From Bradyrhizobium sp. OK095 (GTDB taxonomy: Bacteria; Pseudomonadota; Alphaproteobacteria; Rhizobiales; Xanthobacteraceae), in contig NZ_FOBX01000006.1 of the NCBI RefSeq assembly GCF_900109945.1, positions 393,634 to 457,633 on the forward strand: a stretch of DNA of 64,000 nt. The letters run 5' to 3'. The notes below the pieces were generated by a model that did not search any database, had not been told where the DNA came from, and saw only the letters and a program-made list of their open reading frames with translations. The translations under genes and the position numbers were made by a program. Below are positions 1-9,354 of the stretch, piece after piece. Within the stretch, counting starts at the first letter, position 1. Each line of letters starts with the position of its first letter.

Positions 1-610
1 CGAGTTCGGTGTCGTCGATCATGTGCCCGTCATAGGCGCTGGTCTTCGGATCAGATGCGCCGCCGAACACGGTCGCAATGACGCGGCTCTGCATCTGTGC
101 CGGCGCGTGAACGCTGTCCGCCGTCGGCGCGATCGCCGCGGCGGGCGGCCTGCGGATGGCGATGCAGCGGCTCCTGGGGAAGTTCGACAGCTTGACCTGA
201 TGGTCCTGGTTGCCGCCGCGGCAAACATAACTGTTGCCGTTGGTCTCCTCGTAGAGCGTGACGTGATGGCCGCCGCCGGACCATTCGAACACCAGCACGT
301 CGCCGGGTTGCGGCGTACCGCCAGCGTCGGTTCCGAACTGCCGCCAGGCGAGTGCCCACAGGAAGCGCGAGTCCGCGTCGCCGCCAAACACCGGCTTGAT
401 GCCGTTCACCGCCATGCAATAGCCGACGGTGAGGCCGCACCATGCGATGGAGTCGTGTGTGTATTCTCTGCAATAGTCCCTTGTGTCCGGGAACAGCTCG
501 CCGATCTTTTGCGGCCAGCTCATGATGACGGGATTATCGCCGCTATCGAGCGCCCGTGTGCCCGTGATTTGCCGCATCGTTGCCAACCAGGGAGGGATTG
601 TCGCGGCCAT
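1..610 (-). CDS. TIGR02594-type (NlpC/P60- or CHAP-like) protein, 3' end cut by window edge
   Basis: The reading frame is open from the ATG at 610 to the left edge, giving 203 codons with no stop, so the C-terminus lies outside. The start is preceded by a GAGAGG ribosome site. Around residues 50-75 it reads DSIAWCGLTVGYCMAVNG, the Cys-containing block of TIGR02594-family proteins, and later has PGDVLVFEW and a GGGHHVTLYEE block with a His. This Cys...His layout is that of papain-like cell-wall peptidases/amidases (NlpC/P60 or CHAP fold). No signal peptide is visible. Members often occur in prophages or as secreted wall hydrolases; the substrate cannot be told here. The family call is from motif memory and the enzymatic role is inferred. 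Confidence 0.75.
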   Translation of the reverse strand, partial: MAATIPPWLATMRQITGTRALDSGDNPVIMSWPQKIGELFPDTRDYCREYTHDSIAWCGLTVGYCMAVNGIKPVFGGDADSRFLWALAWRQFGTDAGGTPQPGDVLVFEWSGGGHHVTLYEETNGNSYVCRGGNQDHQVKLSNFPRSRCIAIRRPPAAAIAPTADSVHAPAQMQSRVIATVFGGASDPKTSAYDGHMIDDTEL

Positions 611-927
611 GGCTATGCCTCTCTACGTTGCACGCACCAAGGGTGCGGCAGATTGAGGAACGCGTTCGGGGCTTTGTGGGGTGAGCTGTTCCGCCGGGCG
701 GATGCCATGGCGCGGCCCGCAAGAAATCTGCGGAAGCATGGTCGCCCTGCTGGCAGGGGTGACGCTACGGTTACGCAAAACAATAATCCCAACAGCTCAA
801 AGTAATATGGTCTGATTGAAGCAACTGGGGAATGAGCCGTCAAGGGCGGCGTTTTGGTGCAGTGCCCGCATCGTGTCGTCGGGGGCTAGTTCAGGACGGG
901 CGGAGAGGCCGGTCCGAGCCGGCGACC
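611..927. other. Intergenic gap, no gene seen
   Basis: This 317-base stretch separates two leftward genes. It should hold the promoter of the left-edge gene and the terminator of the LysR gene. I see no convincing ORF, RNA or clear hairpin followed by a T run. Confidence 0.5.
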
Positions 928-1851
928 TCAACCCGACCGGGCGAACATCCCGACCAGGGTCTCGCGCAGCCAGCGCTGCGCCGGCACGGTGTCGTTGCGC
1001 TGGTGCCAGAACAGGCTGACGATGCGCGGCGGCGCCTTGAGCGGAAGCGGCATGGCGTGCAGCAGCGGCGCATGGCGGGACTGCGACCGCAGATCGCTCG
1101 GCAGCACGGCGATCAGGTCGGACTGCCGCGCGACCTCGTAGGCGGCGCTGTAGTGATTGACGGTCGCGACCAGATTGCGCGATAGCCCGCGCGAGGCGAG
1201 GAAGAGGTCGTAGGACGGCATGGTCTTGCCCGCGAGGCTGACATCGACGTGGCCGGCGTTCAGGAAGGTGCGGGTGCTCAGCCGCTTCCGGGCGGCGAGG
1301 GGATGGCCGCGCCGCATGAAACAGGAATAGTCGACGGTCCATAGCGACCGCGAGCGAATGGCGGCCGGCTGCTGCGCCTCGTTGACATAGACGCTGAGCA
1401 CGCAATCGACCCTGTTGTCCTCGAGCTGGTCGGCGATCTCGACGACGGTATTGGGGACGGTGTGGATGCGCGCCTTCGGCGCGACCTGGCCGAGATGGGT
1501 CAGGAGGTCCGGCATCACCAGCGAGGAGACGTAGTCCGACATCGACAGGCTGAACTCGATCTGCGCGCGGGCGGGATCGAATACCTGCTCGTCAAGCGCG
1601 CCACGCACGCTTTCCAGCGCCTCGCCGATCGGCTCCCACAGCACCACGGCGCGCTGGGTCGGACGGATCCCGGTGCCGGATCTCACGAACAGGGGATCGC
1701 CGAGCGCGGTGCGCAGCCGCGCCAGCGCATTGCTGACGGCAGGCTGGGTCATCGTCAGCGCGCTCGCGGCACGCGTGACGCTGCCCTCGGTCATCAGCGC
1801 CTCGAAGACTTTCAAGAGGTTGAGGTCGAGCGCGCGGAACGACACGGACAT
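928..1851 (-). CDS. LysR family transcriptional regulator
   Basis: This 307-aa protein has the LysR plan. The N-terminal winged helix-turn-helix (residues ~9-66) contains LNLLKVFEALMTEGSVTRAA and the recognition helix TQPAVSNALARLR, followed by a LysR_substrate domain to the end. The sequence is closest in style to the NodD/PcpR-like LysR branch (FRALDLNLLKVFEAL...GDPLFVR). It is transcribed away from the MFS/GAF/amidohydrolase operon, with 113 bases between the start codons. It is therefore the likely activator of that operon, probably responding to the transported compound or a breakdown product. The ligand cannot be read from the sequence. Confidence 0.93.
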   Translation of the reverse strand: MSVSFRALDLNLLKVFEALMTEGSVTRAASALTMTQPAVSNALARLRTALGDPLFVRSGTGIRPTQRAVVLWEPIGEALESVRGALDEQVFDPARAQIEFSLSMSDYVSSLVMPDLLTHLGQVAPKARIHTVPNTVVEIADQLEDNRVDCVLSVYVNEAQQPAAIRSRSLWTVDYSCFMRRGHPLAARKRLSTRTFLNAGHVDVSLAGKTMPSYDLFLASRGLSRNLVATVNHYSAAYEVARQSDLIAVLPSDLRSQSRHAPLLHAMPLPLKAPPRIVSLFWHQRNDTVPAQRWLRETLVGMFARSG

Positions 1852-1863
1852 TCACCATGGTGA
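1852..1863. promoter_or_regulatory. Perfect 12-bp palindrome in the LysR/MFS divergent promoter
   Basis: TCACCATGGTGA abuts the lysR start codon, next to a strikingly AT-rich stretch (about 1863-1900) in an otherwise GC-rich region. It is a candidate autoregulatory site for the LysR protein. The palindrome is seen directly; the binding role is inferred. Confidence 0.4.
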
Positions 1864-1964
1864 TATATTAGATCATGATTATAAATTATGACGATAATGT
1901 CACTTTGTCTATGGTTCCCCCAGGGACACGCGGAGCGCCGGGCCGCCAGACTGAGGGGACTTTC

Positions 1965-3323
1965 ATGTCGATGATATCGGCGCGCATCGAGCGCCTTCCG
2001 TTCGCACGCTTCCACAAGCATCTGCTGTTGATGGGCGGGCTTGGCTACACGTTCGACGCGATGGACGCGGCGGTGCTGGCCTTCATCCTGCCGGTGCTGC
2101 GCACGGCCTGGAATCTGACGAGTGTAGAGATCGGCGTGCTCGGCAGCAGCACCTATATCGGCTTCCTGTTCGGCGCCCTGTTCGCCGGCACGCTGGGCGA
2201 TCTGATCGGCCGCCGCGCCGTGATGATGTCGGCGCTTGCCCTCTATTGCGTGGCATCGATCGTGAGCGCGATGGCGGACACATGGCCGTCCTTCTTCGCC
2301 GCGCGGGTCGTTGCCGGCATGGGCACCGGCGCGGAGAGCGCGATCATCGCACCCTATCTCGCGGAATTCGTGGCGCGGCGTTACCGCGGCAGTTTCACCG
2401 GTGCACTGGCCGGCTTCTTCTCCTTCGGCTTCGTCGCCGCGGCTTTGCTCGGCTACTTCATCGTTCCCTCCTATGACAATGGCTGGCGCATCGTGCTGGT
2501 GATCACGGCGGCGCCGGTCGTCATGCTGTTGTGGTGGCGCAAGTCGCTGCCGGAATCGCCGCGCTGGCTGGAAAGCCGGGGACGGGAGATGGAAGCCGAG
2601 TCCGTCCTCGACAGGATCGAGGCCAGCTTTGCCCGCGCGGGTCATGTCCTGCCGCAGCCGGTCGTCGAAGCAACAGCGCCGACGGGGACCGGCGGGACGC
2701 TGCGCGCCAATTTCGCGGCGCTTCTGGCGGGCCGGCAGGCGCGCATCACTGTCATGACCTGGATCATGTGGCTGGCGATCACCTTCAGCTATTATTCGTT
2801 CTTCGTCTGGATCCCCGGCCTGCTGGTCCAGAACGGCATGAGCATCACCAAGAGCTTCGCCTATTCGATCGCGATCTATTGTGCGCAGATTCCCGGCTAT
2901 TTCAGCGCCGCGTATTTCAACGAGCGCATCGGCCGGCAGGCGACGATCGCGACCTACATGGTGCTCGGCGGCGCCAGCGCGCTCGGGCTCGCCTTCGCGC
3001 AGAGCGACCAGCAGATCATGGCGGCGGGAATCTTCCTGTCGCTGTTCATGAACGGTACCTATGCGGGCGTCTATGCCTATACCGCCGAAGTGTTCCCGAC
3101 GCCGGTCAGGACCACGGGCGCCGGGCTCGCTTCCGCAATCGGCCGCATCGGCGCGATCGTCTCGCCGATTTTGGTTGGCTATCTCTATCCCAATTTCGGC
3201 TTCGCCGGCGTGTTCGGCGTCACCACGACGGTGCTGCTGCTCGGGGCTCTCACCGTCGTGCTGATGGGCGTGCGGACCCGCGGCCGTTCGCTGGAAGAGA
3301 TCGCAGCGGGTGAGGTTGCATGA
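1965..3323 (+). CDS. MFS transporter, metabolite:H+ symporter type
   Basis: This 452-aa inner-membrane protein shows about 12 hydrophobic segments and the MFS signature in the loop after TM2 (GTLGDLIGRRAVMM), with an ESPRWL-type motif after TM6. The N-terminal stretch FDAMDAAVLAFILPVL is typical of aromatic-acid/sugar-acid symporters. The ATG at 1965 is chosen because GAGGGG lies 6-7 bases upstream; upstream in-frame ATGs run into the lysR promoter. It heads an operon: its stop overlaps the GAF gene start, and the amidohydrolase follows. It probably imports the compound that the hydrolase attacks. The substrate is unknown. Confidence 0.92.
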   Translation: MSMISARIERLPFARFHKHLLLMGGLGYTFDAMDAAVLAFILPVLRTAWNLTSVEIGVLGSSTYIGFLFGALFAGTLGDLIGRRAVMMSALALYCVASIVSAMADTWPSFFAARVVAGMGTGAESAIIAPYLAEFVARRYRGSFTGALAGFFSFGFVAAALLGYFIVPSYDNGWRIVLVITAAPVVMLLWWRKSLPESPRWLESRGREMEAESVLDRIEASFARAGHVLPQPVVEATAPTGTGGTLRANFAALLAGRQARITVMTWIMWLAITFSYYSFFVWIPGLLVQNGMSITKSFAYSIAIYCAQIPGYFSAAYFNERIGRQATIATYMVLGGASALGLAFAQSDQQIMAAGIFLSLFMNGTYAGVYAYTAEVFPTPVRTTGAGLASAIGRIGAIVSPILVGYLYPNFGFAGVFGVTTTVLLLGALTVVLMGVRTRGRSLEEIAAGEVA

Positions 3324-3838
3324 CGCGGACCAAAGTTGCGGACGATCCCTACAAGAGGGATTCCTGGCTCTGCGCCGTCGCGGCGGCGCAGGGCAGGGTG
3401 GATCAGCCGGATGCGCTGTTCGCGGCACTCGACGAAGCCATGAAGGCCGCGATCGGGCACAAGCTGTTCACGATCCTGACCTATGACGGCGACAGCGGAG
3501 AAGCGGCGCGGGTTTATTCCAATCTCCCCGGGCCGTATCCGGCCGGCGGCCGCAAGCGCCTCGCGCCGGGCCCGTGGACCGAAGCCGTTCTCGACCGCGG
3601 CGAGGCCTATATCGGCCGCACGCGGGATGATCTGCGCAAGGTGTTCTCCGACCACGAGCTGATCGCCTCGCTCGGCTGCGAGAGCGTGCTCAACATGCCC
3701 GTGCGCTGGCGTGGACGGACGTTCGGCTCGCTCAATCTGCTGCACGAGGCGGGCTGGTATGGCGAGGATGACATCGCTGTGTGCCTTCCCTTCGCCCAGC
3801 TTGCCTTGCCGGCGCTGCTTGCGCCAAGCCACTTCTGA
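3320..3838 (+). CDS. GAF domain-containing protein
   Basis: This 172-aa soluble protein consists of essentially one GAF domain (FTILTYDGDSGEAARVYSNL, then the PWTEAVLDRG and ESVLNMPVRWRGRTFGSLNLL blocks). The ATGA overlap with the MFS stop codon implies translational coupling. GAF domains bind small ligands, but no output domain is present, so it may sense the imported compound or act as a stand-alone binding or auxiliary protein. Such single-GAF proteins recur beside amidohydrolase genes in proteobacteria (recollection, not checked). The function is not assignable from sequence. Confidence 0.85.
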   Translation: MTRTKVADDPYKRDSWLCAVAAAQGRVDQPDALFAALDEAMKAAIGHKLFTILTYDGDSGEAARVYSNLPGPYPAGGRKRLAPGPWTEAVLDRGEAYIGRTRDDLRKVFSDHELIASLGCESVLNMPVRWRGRTFGSLNLLHEAGWYGEDDIAVCLPFAQLALPALLAPSHF

Positions 3839-3850
3839 CAGGATTCCGCG

Positions 3851-5098
3851 ATGCCCAGCATCCTCTTCAAGAACGCCGCGCTGCTCGATCCGCTGCAGCC
3901 GGAACTGCTGACAGGCCATGACGTGCTGGTGGAAGACAGCCTGATCAAGGAGGTCTCGGACCGGCCGCTCCAGGTCATCGCCGATCGCACCATTGATTTG
4001 AAGGGCAAGACGCTGATGCCCGGCCTGATCGACCTGCATGTGCATGCGATCGCCGTCGAGCTCAATCTTGCGCAGCAGGTGCACATGCCGAACGTGCTGG
4101 TGACGCTGCGCTCGACGCTGCTGCTGCGCGGTATGCTCAGGCGTGGCTTCACCACGGTCCGCGATGCCGGCGGCGCCGGCCATGCGCTGAAGCAGGCGAT
4201 CGACACCGGCCTGACCGACGGCCCGCGGCTGTTCGTCTCCGGCCGCGCGCTCAGCCAGACCGGCGGCCACGGCGATATGCGGGCGCGTTCGGATTATCTC
4301 GCGAGCGACGCGCCGTGTCCGTGCTGCGTGCGTGTCGGCGCGCTGGCGCGCGTTGCCGACGGCGTCGACGGCGTGCGCAAAGCGGCGCGCGAAGAACTCC
4401 AGATGGGCGCCGACCAGATCAAGATCATGGCCTCCGGCGGCGTCGCGTCACCGACCGATCCGGTCGGCGCCTTCGGCTACTCCGAGGACGAGATCCGCGC
4501 CATTGTCGAGGAGGCGCGCGGCCGCCACACCTATGTGCTCGCCCACGCCTACACCGCCGCCGCGATCGAACGCGCGGTCCGCTGCGGCGTGCGCACGATC
4601 GAGCATGGCAATCTCGTCGATGCGCCGACCGCGCGGCTGATGGCCGAGAAGGGCGCTTATGTGGTGCCGACGCTGGTCACCTACGAGGCGCTGGCCAATG
4701 AAGGCGCCCAATACGGCCTGCCGCCCGAGAGCGTCGCCAAGATCGCCGACGTCCGCGACGCCGGCCTGCGGTCGCTGACGATCTATCGCGATGCCGGTGT
4801 GAAGATGGGGTTCGGCAGCGATTTGCTCGGGCCGTCCCAGCGCCTGCAGAGCGACGAATTCCGCATCCGCGCCGAAATTCTCGGGCCCCGCGCCGTCATC
4901 GCCAGCGCGACAGTGATCGGCGCCGAGGTGCTCGGCATGGAGGGCAAGCTCGGCCGCATCGCGCCCGACGCGATCGCGGACCTGCTGGTGGTCGATGGCA
5001 ACCCGCTGCGCGACGTGGCCTGCCTGCTCGGCCAGGGCGAGCACATTCCGCTGGTGATGAAATCAGGCCAAGTTCAGTTCGACCGGCTGAAATCGTAG
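3851..5098 (+). CDS. Amidohydrolase family protein (metal-dependent)
   Basis: This 415-aa cytoplasmic enzyme has the amidohydrolase TIM-barrel signatures. They are the metal-binding HxH in GLIDLHVHA (residues 63-65), a Lys in MGADQIKIMASGG that could be carbamylated, His residues in YVLAHAYT and RTIEHGNL, and the barrel-end Asp in GFGSDLLG. The N-terminal ILFKNAALLDP and C-terminal GRIAPDAIADLLVVDGNPL are the usual flanking beta-sandwich segments. It is closest to the imidazolonepropionase/Xaa-Pro dipeptidase-like (prolidase) branch. It is the third gene of the LysR-linked operon and presumably hydrolyses the compound imported by the MFS protein. Amide, ester or lactam substrates are all possible. 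Confidence 0.9.
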   Translation: MPSILFKNAALLDPLQPELLTGHDVLVEDSLIKEVSDRPLQVIADRTIDLKGKTLMPGLIDLHVHAIAVELNLAQQVHMPNVLVTLRSTLLLRGMLRRGFTTVRDAGGAGHALKQAIDTGLTDGPRLFVSGRALSQTGGHGDMRARSDYLASDAPCPCCVRVGALARVADGVDGVRKAAREELQMGADQIKIMASGGVASPTDPVGAFGYSEDEIRAIVEEARGRHTYVLAHAYTAAAIERAVRCGVRTIEHGNLVDAPTARLMAEKGAYVVPTLVTYEALANEGAQYGLPPESVAKIADVRDAGLRSLTIYRDAGVKMGFGSDLLGPSQRLQSDEFRIRAEILGPRAVIASATVIGAEVLGMEGKLGRIAPDAIADLLVVDGNPLRDVACLLGQGEHIPLVMKSGQVQFDRLKS

Positions 5099-5115
5099 CC
5101 GGCGGCAAGCCTTCG

Positions 5116-5982
5116 TCACCCCGGCCCGGAGCGGCGCAGACTGGACGGCGTTCGCCCGTAGCGGCGGCGAAAGCACCGGTTGAACGTCGAGAGGTCGCCG
5201 AACCCTGCCGCGAGAGCGATGTCGCCGATCCGATTCCGCTGTCGCGCGGGATCGAGCAGCATGGCGACGGCGAGCTTGAGCCGTTCGTTCGTGACAAAGG
5301 GCGCAAAGTTCAGGCCGCTGCGTTCGAATAGCAGATAGATTGATCGTTCGGACAGGCCCAATCGCTGCGCAACATGTTTCGCCGACAGGGCCGGATCGCT
5401 GAGATGGGCGCGGATGTCGGTCGTCGCCGCGGCGAGACGCGCCGCCGGGATCGCGCTTTGCGCTGCCGGCTCGGAATTGTCGTCGCCTGACCGCAAGGAG
5501 GTCGCGATCAGATCGACGATATGTTCGTTGATGATGTGGGCAAAAACGGGATCGGCGGGAACGCCGCCCGCCGCGAGTGCATCGACATAGGCTTGCAGCA
5601 AGCGTAGCGCGATATCGTTCGAAGGTAATCGACGAAGCAGCTGCTGGTCGATGTCGGGTATCCTGCTGCGAAACAGCGTGCCGTCCAGCCGGACGTTGGT
5701 GAGTTGGACGCGGCCCTCGATCGCGAGCGAGCCCGTCGCGCCGTGAAGCAGCAGGATGCTGTCGTCCGCGTCGCGCGGCAGCGTCTCGTCTTCGTCAAGG
5801 ATGCGATAGTCGGATCGCCTGACCCAGCTGAATGCGGGTCCGTTGTTGCCATCCCCATCGTTCGTGCGGGCCTCGCGCGGCTTGATGTCGAGCCGCATAT
5901 GATGACGTCCGAGGTCCTGTAGCCAGATCGCGAGCCTGTCCTCCGATGGCAGGACGTCGGTGCTGAACAGGAAACGCGTCAT
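5116..5982 (-). CDS. AraC family transcriptional regulator
   Basis: This 288-aa protein has an N-terminal AraC-binding-like domain, opening with FSTDVLPSEDRLAIWLQDLG, and a C-terminal AraC DNA-binding domain. The latter contains VAQRLGLSERSIYLLFERSG and the second helix-turn-helix GDIALAAGFGDLSTFNRCFR. The ATG at 5982 is chosen because homologous regulators begin a few residues before the FSTD motif; an open frame continues upstream to 6351 but would run into the outer-membrane protein gene, and the ribosome site at 5982 is weak. It converges with the amidohydrolase and diverges from the outer-membrane protein gene, whose expression it may control. Confidence 0.9.
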   Translation of the reverse strand: MTRFLFSTDVLPSEDRLAIWLQDLGRHHMRLDIKPREARTNDGDGNNGPAFSWVRRSDYRILDEDETLPRDADDSILLLHGATGSLAIEGRVQLTNVRLDGTLFRSRIPDIDQQLLRRLPSNDIALRLLQAYVDALAAGGVPADPVFAHIINEHIVDLIATSLRSGDDNSEPAAQSAIPAARLAAATTDIRAHLSDPALSAKHVAQRLGLSERSIYLLFERSGLNFAPFVTNERLKLAVAMLLDPARQRNRIGDIALAAGFGDLSTFNRCFRRRYGRTPSSLRRSGPG

Positions 5983-6264
5983 GCGCTGGGTCGTCAAACT
6001 GATCGTGCCTCGCCAGATCCGAGGCTTTGTCGTGCGCTTTGCCGACCCGGTTCGAACCGGCATCAGGGGAGCATGAGCTGTCGCCATTGTCGGTGTGACG
6101 CGTCCGCAACAGACGCAACGATTTCGCATTGTTGCGCCAATTGCAGTGCCGGCTGCAGGGAGCGCCGAGACCTCGGAGCAGCATCTTCTAGGATTGCCCT
6201 CGAATCCAGTGACTGTCCGCGTGCGCCAGTATGCGGGCTGATGCGACATCGGCAAGGAAGCGGT

Positions 6265-7077
6265 ATGAAGAAGGTCTTGGCGGCGGCCCTGTTGGTTTTC
6301 GGCGGATGCGTTTCCGCGGAGGCCGGCGAGATCAACTGGACGGGATTTCACGCCGGGCTGAACGGAGGCTATGGCTGGGCGAGCGGCGGCGTCACCGCAA
6401 ATCCTGGTGATCCGCTCACGCAGAGTCTGTCATTCGGTCAGCCCGTCGTTCCGCCGGTCGCGGCCTCTCGCAATGCCAATGGCGGGCTCGGCGGCGGGCA
6501 GATCGGCTATGACTGGCAGTTCGCCGGTCGCGGTGTCGTCGGTGTCGAGGCCGATATCGCTGCGGCCAGCCTCAAAGCCAGCGCGTCGACACCGGTCACG
6601 CTTTTTGGGACGCAGCCCGCGACATTCGACGTCAGCCGCAAGATCGACTGGTTCGGCACGGTCCGTGGACGGATCGGATTTCTCGCAACGCCGGATCTCC
6701 TGATCTTCGCCACCGGCGGCTTGGCCTATGGACGCGTGAGTGAATCGGCCAGCGTGTCGCTGCCGCCCGGGGCGTCGAACTCGATCGGCAATTTCGGCTA
6801 TGCTTTCGCGTGCGGTCCGTTCTACGGATTTGCGTCGTGCTTCGCCGGCAATTCGTCGCGCATCGCGACCGGCTGGACGGCCGGCGTCGGCGGCGAAAAG
6901 CGCTTCACGCAAAACATCAGCCTCAAGGTCGAGTATCTTCACGTCGACCTCGGCAGCGGCAGCTTTCCTGCTGTCGGCAGCCTCTACGCCGGCACACCGT
7001 TTGCGCCGAGCTTTCTCAATGCGCGTTCCAGTACGGCGATTGATCTTGTCCGGGCCGGGGTGAACTATAATTTCTGA
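6265..7077 (+). CDS. Outer-membrane beta-barrel protein (Omp25/OmpA-like small porin family)
   Basis: This 270-aa protein has a signal peptide (MKKVLAAALLVFGGCVSAEA) followed by the pattern WTGFHAGLNGGYGW at the first strand. It then has alternating strands ending in the aromatic DLVRAGVNYNF, the C-terminal barrel signature. The start at 6265 has AAGGAAG just upstream. Rhizobia carry many paralogues of this family; most are structural or of unknown transport role. A possible lipobox-like Cys (FGGC) lies inside the signal region, but the sequence after it looks like ordinary signal-peptidase I cleavage. Confidence 0.9.
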   Translation: MKKVLAAALLVFGGCVSAEAGEINWTGFHAGLNGGYGWASGGVTANPGDPLTQSLSFGQPVVPPVAASRNANGGLGGGQIGYDWQFAGRGVVGVEADIAAASLKASASTPVTLFGTQPATFDVSRKIDWFGTVRGRIGFLATPDLLIFATGGLAYGRVSESASVSLPPGASNSIGNFGYAFACGPFYGFASCFAGNSSRIATGWTAGVGGEKRFTQNISLKVEYLHVDLGSGSFPAVGSLYAGTPFAPSFLNARSSTAIDLVRAGVNYNF

Positions 7078-7107
7078 GCGTGGATCGTAAGCTCAGGTTC
7101 TCCAGGC

Positions 7108-9216
7108 CTACCGCCACATCCCCCGCATCCGGGCGCCGATGTCGACCTTTGGCCCCTGCGCCGCGGCGCGCGCTCCGGCCGCGCCTGCCTTGGGCCATGC
7201 GGTGCGCTCGAACAGATAGACCAGGGATTCCGGGATGAAGCGGGTGCGCGAGGCGTAGACGTGGCGGTCGCCCTTGGCTTGCTGGCCGTGGACGAAGAAG
7301 CGCTGGGGAACGACGAGGTGCAGATCGTCCTTAGCGCGGGTCATCGCGACGTAGAGCAGACGGCGCTCCTCCTCGAGCTCGGCAGAGGTGCCGGCACCGA
7401 GGTCGGAGGGCATGCGGCCGTCGACGACGTTGAGCACGAACACCGACTTCCACTCCTGGCCTTTTGCGGAGTGGATGGTGGAGAGGATCAGATAATCCTC
7501 GTCGCGCAAGGGAGGCCCGGATTTGTCGCTGGTCGCATCCGGGGGATCGAGTGTGAGCTCGGTCAAAAATTTTTCGCGCGAGGCATAGCCGCTCGCGATC
7601 TGCTCGAGCTGCATCAGATCGGCGCGGCGCGTCTCGGAATCCTCGTGGATGCGATCGAGATGCGGTTCGTACCAGAGCCGCACACGTTCGAGATCGACCG
7701 GCCATTCCGAATAGCGCAGGTTCGCGACCGTGCGGACGAAGCCGGTCCAGTCGTCGCCGGTCCGCGCCGGCACCGGAAGCTGGCCGAGTGCGGCGAGAGG
7801 ATCGGTGCTCTCCGCCATCTGGTCGAGCACGCGCTGCGCGGTTGCGGGGCCGATGCCGGGCAACAGATGCAGGATACGGAAACCTGCGACGCGGTCGCGC
7901 GGGTTTTCGGCAAAGCGCAGCAGCGCCAGCACGTCCTTGACATGCGCGGCATCGAGGAATTTCAGCCCGCCGAATTTGACGAACGGAACGTTGCGGCGGG
8001 TCAGCTCGATCTCGAGCGGGCCCGAATGCGAGGACGTCCGGAACAGCACCGCCTGGTGCTTGAGCAGCGCGCCTTGCTCGCGGTTGGCCAGCACCTCCTC
8101 GACGATGTAGCGCGCCTGGTCGGCTTCGTCGTGCACGGTGACGAGCTGCGGTTTTTGCGTGGCGGTGCGGTCGGTCCAGAGGTTCTTGGTGAAGCGTTCG
8201 CGGGCAAGGCCGATGACGCCGTTGGCCGCCGCCAGCACCGGTTGCGTCGAGCGATAGTTGCGGTCGAGCGTGATCATTTCCGCGCGGGGCGAAAAGCTCT
8301 GCGGAAAATCCAGGATGTTGCGCACGGTGGCGGCGCGGAAGGAATAGATCGACTGCGCGTCGTCGCCGACCACGGTGAGGCCGCGGCCGTCAGGCTTCAG
8401 CGCTAAAAGGATCGAGGATTGCAGGCGGTTGGTGTCCTGATATTCGTCGACCAGCACATGATCGAAACGGCCGCCGATCTCGTCGGCGATCAGCGCGTCG
8501 CTCATCATCTGCGACCAATAGAGCAGGAGGTCGTCGTAATCGAGCACGTGCTGGGCCTGCTTGGCCTCGACGTAAGCTGCGAACAGACCCTTCAGCTCGG
8601 CGGCCCAGCCGGCGCACCAGGGATAGTGCGCCCCCAGCACCTTCTCGATCTCCATCTCGGCGTTGACGCAGCGCGAGTAGATCGACAGGCACGTGCCCTT
8701 GGCCGGAAAGCGGCTCTCGGTCTTCGACAGGCCGCGCTCGTGCCGGACCAAATTCATCAGGTCGGCGGAATCCTCGCGGTCGTGGATGGTGAAGGCGGGA
8801 TCGACGCCGATCCGCTCGGCATATTCGCGCAGCAACCGCGCGCCGATGCCGTGGAAGGTGCCGGCCCAGGTGAGCGCGTCGCGCATGATCGCGGCATTGT
8901 TCTCGCCCAGCACCTTGCGGGAGATGCGCTCGACCCGGCCGGCCATCTCGGCCGCCGCGCGGCGCGAGAACGTCATCAGCAGGATGCGGCGCGGATCGGC
9001 GCCCGCGACGATCAAATGCGCGACGCGGTGGGCCAGCGTGTTGGTCTTGCCGGAGCCGGCGCCGGCGATGACGAGCAGGGGGGCGCCCACGGTCGCGCCA
9101 TCGGCCACGCCATGCTCGACGGCGCGGCGCTGCTCCGCATTGAGCGTGTCCAGATATGTCGCCACGAATCGCCCCGGTGAAACGGCCAGAGTCGGCGATC
9201 CCGTCGCGAATCGCAA
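7108..9216 (-). CDS. UvrD/Rep-family ATP-dependent DNA helicase
   Basis: This superfamily 1A 3'-5' helicase of 702 aa shows the expected motifs in order. They are LNAEQRRAV (Q motif), AGAGSGKT (Walker A, residues ~51-58), LVDEYQDTN (Walker B), GDDAQSIYSFR (motif III), the YRSTQPVL region, HSAKGQEWKSVFVLN (motif V) and LLYVAMTRAKDDL (motif VI). It is somewhat shorter than Escherichia UvrD. The reading frame opens with an ATG at 9216; a GTG at 9165, directly before ATYLDTLN, is an equally plausible start. It acts in DNA repair or replication restart. It is convergent with the outer-membrane protein gene and monocistronic. Confidence 0.93.
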   Translation of the reverse strand: MRFATGSPTLAVSPGRFVATYLDTLNAEQRRAVEHGVADGATVGAPLLVIAGAGSGKTNTLAHRVAHLIVAGADPRRILLMTFSRRAAAEMAGRVERISRKVLGENNAAIMRDALTWAGTFHGIGARLLREYAERIGVDPAFTIHDREDSADLMNLVRHERGLSKTESRFPAKGTCLSIYSRCVNAEMEIEKVLGAHYPWCAGWAAELKGLFAAYVEAKQAQHVLDYDDLLLYWSQMMSDALIADEIGGRFDHVLVDEYQDTNRLQSSILLALKPDGRGLTVVGDDAQSIYSFRAATVRNILDFPQSFSPRAEMITLDRNYRSTQPVLAAANGVIGLARERFTKNLWTDRTATQKPQLVTVHDEADQARYIVEEVLANREQGALLKHQAVLFRTSSHSGPLEIELTRRNVPFVKFGGLKFLDAAHVKDVLALLRFAENPRDRVAGFRILHLLPGIGPATAQRVLDQMAESTDPLAALGQLPVPARTGDDWTGFVRTVANLRYSEWPVDLERVRLWYEPHLDRIHEDSETRRADLMQLEQIASGYASREKFLTELTLDPPDATSDKSGPPLRDEDYLILSTIHSAKGQEWKSVFVLNVVDGRMPSDLGAGTSAELEEERRLLYVAMTRAKDDLHLVVPQRFFVHGQQAKGDRHVYASRTRFIPESLVYLFERTAWPKAGAAGARAAAQGPKVDIGARMRGMWR

Positions 9217-9354
9217 TGCGGCTGGACGGAACCGGGGTTAAGACCTAGGGAAAAGGCGTCCCGAAGTTCCAGCCCGAAGAGCGGGCCGTTCATCGCTTTC
9301 GGCGGGCGCCTGATCCAGCGCTCCTATGCTGTGCCGGACGCGTAAGGCGGCGGC

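Noticed and set aside
1812..3428. 538-codon minus-strand frame opposite the MFS transporter
   Set aside because: Its product is Arg/His/Asp-rich low-complexity, the usual antisense shadow of a high-GC gene; the plus-strand MFS protein is unambiguous.
4451..4466. Palindrome-like GACCGATCCGGTC resembling the TetR operator
   Set aside because: One extra base breaks the symmetry and it is inside the amidohydrolase coding sequence.
5983..6351. N-terminal extension of the AraC regulator
   Set aside because: The frame is open but would overlap the divergent outer-membrane gene and precede the family's normal start; residues there look non-protein-like.
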